Shown piece by piece: positions 59,166 through 64,000 of a stretch of DNA of 64,000 nucleotides. A program made the position numbers and the translations under genes. Source of the DNA: Bagarius yarrelli (Eukaryota > Chordata > Actinopteri > Siluriformes > Sisoridae); contig VCAZ01000097.1 of the NCBI GenBank assembly GCA_005784505.1, positions 543,501 to 607,500 on the forward strand, given 5' to 3'. A model generated the notes under the pieces. That model did not search any database. It was not told the origin of the DNA and saw nothing but the letters and a program-made list of their open reading frames with translations. Numbering within the stretch: position 1 is the first letter of the stretch; every line of letters begins with the position of its first letter.

Positions 59166-61432
59166 CGGGTAATACATTTATGGAGTGCAGATGCAGAGTC
59201 AATGTGATCTTGCCTTTGGAAGCGTGGTTTTGCTGGAGTCGCCCTGATGTTGCCTAGCTGCAGATAGATAATTAGATGTGCGGCTTATGGGATGGAGAAG
59301 ATGGCCGGTATCCTGTCTCGTGGGATATGGCTTGTTCCGACTTAAATTGTCCATACGAACCGCCATGTTGTAGGACTGAGCCAACAATACAACGGGAAAT
59401 AGCGTGCAGGCATCTAAACAGACGTTCTGGATGCTTTACTCTTACTGTTGTGAATGTAAATGTAATTACCAAAATATATGTTTATTTTAAACTGCTTTAA
59501 AATCAGCTACACATATTAAGATCATATTAATTCTTCTGATGTAGAACTGCGTGCAAAACTGGTATTAGTATTGTAGTATTAAAATGTTTCGTTGTGTTCA
59601 GGAGTATTTGTATCGAGGAAGAAAGTGCGAGACAAGAGTAGCGTGTTATTAACATTATTATGGTTTATTTTTGATTCTCTTTTCTTTTCTGTTCTTTTGA
59701 TTGATTTAATAAACAATACTTTGGTTACCATTTTTGCAACATTACAAACACAACAGTCATTTGAATGGGATTGGATTTGCTAATTGTGCTGCAGCAACAG
59801 TACACACTTACTGTGAATTTTGGGAAATATTGAAAAGACACATTAAAAGCAGCGATGCAGTGCAGTGAAATAAAGTCAGTTTGAGAAGAAATGAAGAGTT
59901 ACTGATTGGGCTTTGTTCTTACGTCGTACAGCTGATATAAAGGACAGAGGAACTGTATAAAACACATCAGCAGATGTGCAAGAAATGTTCATTTTTTCCC
60001 CTCCTCTCTTCCTCTTTTTACGACAATCCCCTTCTTGCTTCATTTTCTCATGCCCCATTGTGTTCACTTTGCTTCTGAATGTTCAATCACACCACCAGCT
60101 GAGATTTGTGCTCTTTACTTTCTCTATTTTCTCTCTTTCTCTATCTCTGTTTCACTCAATATATCTTTGTGCAAGGCTTATTTTTAAGTGATGTTTACAT
60201 ATATGTCCTGCTTTTGACTATTTCAGTATTATAATTCTGATTATTAACTAATGATCAGGCAAAAATAATTCTGCTTTTGAGGGAATCGAGAAAAAACTCA
60301 GGAGACAGAAAGACTCAGGAGACAGAAAGACTCAGGAGACAGAAAGACTCAGGAGACAGAAAGCATACTAACTAAGCCGCACGCTCACTTTTATGTATTC
60401 AGGTGCTTTTGATGCACTCTCCAAACTCATTCCGTCAGGTTTTGCTCTCTTGCTAGCAGGTTACAGGGAAGTTCCTAAAAATGACACTTCCTGCTGTTCT
60501 GTATCCCTCACCGAGTGCTTCCAGCTGATGTACAGCCGAGCTGCATCTCTCCCTACACCGCCTGGGAAAAAATTATCCCTATTTATTAAAAAACGCCAGC
60601 AAACCAAATGAGACAAAAAAAAAAATTAAGGTGAGAGAATTTTTAGATATGCAATTATGTGGGGCTCATTCCAATACTCAATTTTGAGATCGTCTGTCCA
60701 TAACATAAGTAAAATCTTAGATACTGAACATCCCCCATTAAGCAGTTTATGAAAATTTTGCAATGGGTATAGACTAAAGTTTGACATTGCATTAGTTTAT
60801 TAAGTCTAGAAATAAATGATCCAGACACCAAGACTGCTCCAATTAATGTATAATTTTGATTACTTTGAACTTTTTTTTTTACTTTTACTTTGCTAGTAGG
60901 GTTAGAGCTTCATGTGGGTAGGAAAATGAGTACTTTACATCTTGGAGGAAAACTGAGTAGTTGATTTACTGACTCACTGACACATTATGTTTGTGCTTTA
61001 TTAGAGATGCCTGCAACATGTCGGGGTTCCGGACATATTATATACATTATATTCACTGTTTCTGCTTTAATAAAGCAACACTGCTTTTGATATTGCCAGG
61101 GTTCCTGCAGTAGAAGCAGGAGAGAAACATCTGGATGGAAACTGGGTTTAGCATCCGTTTTGGGTTTTTCACGGCACCTTGGTTCTGAAAAGATAATAAA
61201 ATTAGAGAAAGGGAGAGAACTGTAAGCTGATCCACAAAGAAGTGTTAATAAAATAGAGAAGATAATGAATGCAGAAAGTGCTATAAATAAATAATAAATA
61301 AATAAAAATAAGAAGTTAATTAATTTGTAAATGGATGAACATTAATTCAGGTTACATAGGTAACCTTCGAGATGTTTCCTTTCGGGAACTCGAAACGCTA
61401 TCATATGATTTTATTATAGGTTTCCTATACTG

Positions 61433-61475
<43 letters not shown>

Positions 61476-61615
61476 GTCTGCTGTGAGGGTAATGAGGAAT
61501 GTGACAGTTTTGATGGTTTAATTCAGCATGACTAAACTTCTGCACTCACACTTTTGCTGTAATAATTAGCTGTTCTTAACATGCTAATTTTCTTAGAGGT
61601 CAGATAAAGGTGTGT

Positions 61616-61655
<40 letters not shown>

Positions 61656-61796
61656 AATTATTTATAAAAACAAAAAAAAAAAGTGATTTCCTGCTTTATC
61701 TTTCTATCTGTCTTATTTTAAAATAATTTTAAATTATTCTCTTTTTATTTTTTCTGGTTTCTTGAGGCCATAAAGAAAATAGAATAAAATAGGATA

Positions 61797-61836
<40 letters not shown>

Positions 61837-63225
61837 GATCAATGCAGAAATCTGGAGTGTGGCATTGCTTCGATAAGGAGATAAGAGTTAATGTTAAGTA
61901 TAATTAACAGTTTAGCTTAAGAGCTGTAAGGGGTACGGACAGAGTCTAAGTAAGAAAAAACATATAAACTATAACATATATTATAGAAGATATAAACACG
62001 TAGCTGCTTTAAGTATAATACTGAATGCTGCCCCACTATCGCACCTCCGTATACTCATAAAAAGCAGTGAAGCATGCAGAACACGATAAAATGCATGCAC
62101 TTGCAGATGCTTTGTTTCATAGCACGGCGTTTTATAGCATTCATATCACTTCTGCCTGCTGATAATGAGGCACTTTAGACTTTAGACGTTTTTATTTTTT
62201 TGTAAATCAGATATATTTAAAAAATGCCGCTGTTTTTATAAAACATTTGAAAACAATGAATTTAATGTTAAATAATGCCTTTAATATATAAGCAGACAAA
62301 TCAGTGGCACAGCTAATTCAATGTCCAGAAAAATAAAGGCAACATTGATGACATTCTATTAACATTTCTAGTTAAGTAAAACTGCCTAACAAATAATTAG
62401 AAATGACAGAATTAATTAAAAAGGCTGTGATCACATAAAAAATAAGTATTGATAGATTAAAGAGGAATGTGTCCCTTCTGGGCACTGAAATAAAATGACA
62501 TGTACTTGTATAAGGTTTATGTTTATCACAATATGGTCAGACTACAAGGAGTGACGCTAACAGGCCTCGTCTTAGATATTAAAATAAAACCGAAGTATAT
62601 TATACGCTTTTTATCTTTATTTAACTTTAACATTAACATTTAGGTAAAAATACAATCAAAAGCTACAGAAACATCTGGTTCCTCTTTCATTTTTCCTGTT
62701 TCTGTCCAAGTTCACAAGTGAAACTTTACAAACCATTTTCTTCAGTTAAAGAAGAGGAAGAGAAAGAAAACAAAAAGACAGGTGGAAAATATCTCATTAT
62801 TTTAACAAGCCCGTTATAATAGTATGACATTCAATCCATTACACTTGAATGAATGGAAGCTGTGTGCACATGTACATGTTAAGATGTTGACATACAAAGT
62901 GCCTCCATCTGTCTCAGTGTGGCAGCAATATGACTGAAGAATCGATCTCTCTGCTCAGAGGCGAGACGAGGAAAAGTGATGAGTTAAAACGCACACATAA
63001 ACGAGAGAAAGACCAGATAGTGTGAGAGGAAATGATAAAAAAATAATTATATTTGGTATTTGGTGGTGCATCTGCATGCATATGTGTGTGTGTTTGTGTG
63101 TGTGTTGTTGTGTGACTGTGTGTAAAAGTGTGTTTGATTGTCCAACCTCATGTAAGCATCTCATTAACGATTTTAATGGCTCTCAGATTTAATCAGTCTC
63201 TCATCACTGTCTGATTAAACCACAC
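59166..63225. other. Gene desert
   Basis: AT-rich sequence without recognisable genes. It contains a 17-bp tandem at 60296-60363 and (GT)n at 61439-61470, 61610-61652, 61803-61832 and about 63080-63120. Confidence 0.55.
60296..60363. repeat. 17-bp tandem repeat
   Basis: Four perfect copies of ACTCAGGAGACAGAAAG. Confidence 0.95.
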
Positions 63226-63229
63226 ATGA

Positions 63230-63230
63230 G

Positions 63231-63311
<81 letters not shown>

Positions 63312-63469
63312 TAGGAGAGAGAGAGAGAGAGAGAGGGAGGATGGGAGGAGAGAGAGAGAGATGAGAGAGAGGGAGAGAGGTCGAGAGAGAGAGAGAGAGA
63401 TGGAGAGAGAGGAGAGATGAGAGGAGGAGAGAGAGAGAGGATGCGGAGGTGAGAGAGAGTGGGAGAGAG

Positions 63470-63500
<31 letters not shown>

Positions 63501-63549
63501 AGAGAGAGAGCGAGAGAGAGAGAGAGAGGTGAGGGAGAGAGAGAGCGGG

Positions 63550-63581
<32 letters not shown>

Positions 63582-64000
63582 CGTTGGGAGAGAGAGGAGA
63601 GAGAGGAGAGAGGAGAGTGGGGAGAGAGAGGAGAGAACGAGAGAGAGAGAGTGAGAGAGAGAGAGGGGAAGAGAGAGAGAGAAGAGATAGGAGAGAGAGG
63701 AGGAGAGATGAGAGAGAGGAGAGAGGGAGAGGGCGAGAGAGAGAGAGAGGAGAGAGAGAGCGAGAGAGAGAGAGACGATGAGGGAGAGAGAGGAGAGAGG
63801 AGAGAGAGAGAGAAGAGGCGGAGAGAGAGAGAGAATGAGAGTAGATGAGACGAGAGTGCGAGAGAGAGAGAGAGAGAGAGGAGAGAGGAGAGAGAGGTGG
63901 AGAGATGCGAGAGAGAGAGAGAGGAGGAGAGGAAGGGAGATGGAAGGAGAGAGAGTAACGACAAGTGGAGAGAGGAGAGCGGATCGAGGAGGAGAGCAGA
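63230..64000. repeat. Long polypurine (GA)n tract at the window end
   Basis: About 770 bases almost wholly A and G on the + strand, made of GA dinucleotides with GGA, GGGA, CGA and TGA interruptions. It continues past the window. Long Arg/Glu (+) and Ser/Leu (-) open frames exist only because the composition lacks stop codons. Confidence 0.95.

Noticed and set aside
63215..63964. Long antisense open frame (249 residues, Ser/Leu-rich) and + strand Arg/Glu frames
   Set aside because: They lie wholly in the polypurine (GA)n tract. The composition lacks stop codons, and there are no domains or splice context.

Overview
This is a teleost fish nuclear DNA window, most likely from an ostariophysan such as a catfish or characin; that placement rests on repeat families I recognise and is an inference. 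It carries three spliced protein-coding genes, all on the + strand and in the order TRIP12, DNER, PID1. The same co-directional order occurs on human 2q36. Long introns with GT/AG junctions, dense CA/TG microsatellites, tRNA-derived SINEs, Tc1-like transposon relics and LINE fragments mark it as vertebrate. I see no prokaryotic gene, CRISPR array or viral gene.

Region 1 (1-16.9 kb) holds the 3' two thirds of TRIP12, a HECT-type E3 ubiquitin ligase. Thirty-two coding exons run from 484 to the stop codon at 15678, and the N-terminal ~480 residues lie upstream of the window. Exon 22 (11313-11460) carries three small insertions, net +5 bp, that break the frame. Every other exon is clean, so a local assembly error is likelier than a dead gene. 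Region 2 (16.9-19.9 kb) is a short intergenic stretch of repeat fragments.

Region 3 (19968-31300) holds a complete 13-exon DNER gene of 715 codons. It encodes a signal peptide, ten EGF-like repeats, one membrane span and a conserved cytoplasmic tail. DNER intron 8 contains a decayed extra copy of exon 11, the tenth EGF repeat, which I regard as the most interesting single observation. Several DNER and TRIP12 splice sites sit directly against TG repeats.

Region 4 (31.3-35.0 kb) is intergenic. Region 5 (35275-47243) is PID1: a 10-codon first exon, a 10.9-kb intron and two further coding exons, giving a 212-residue PTB-domain protein. Its 3'UTR runs to a poly(A) signal at 49481. The intron contains a ~550-bp telomere-like (CCCTAA-type) array inside a dispersed repeat, and a strong CTCF-type motif lies just upstream of the first exon.

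Region 6 (49.5-64 kb) is a gene desert with two Tc1-like relics, two LINE reverse-transcriptase fragments, many microsatellites and a terminal ~770-bp polypurine (GA)n tract. I did not find a convincing new biological system. The notable items concern exon turnover, splice-site architecture and repeats.
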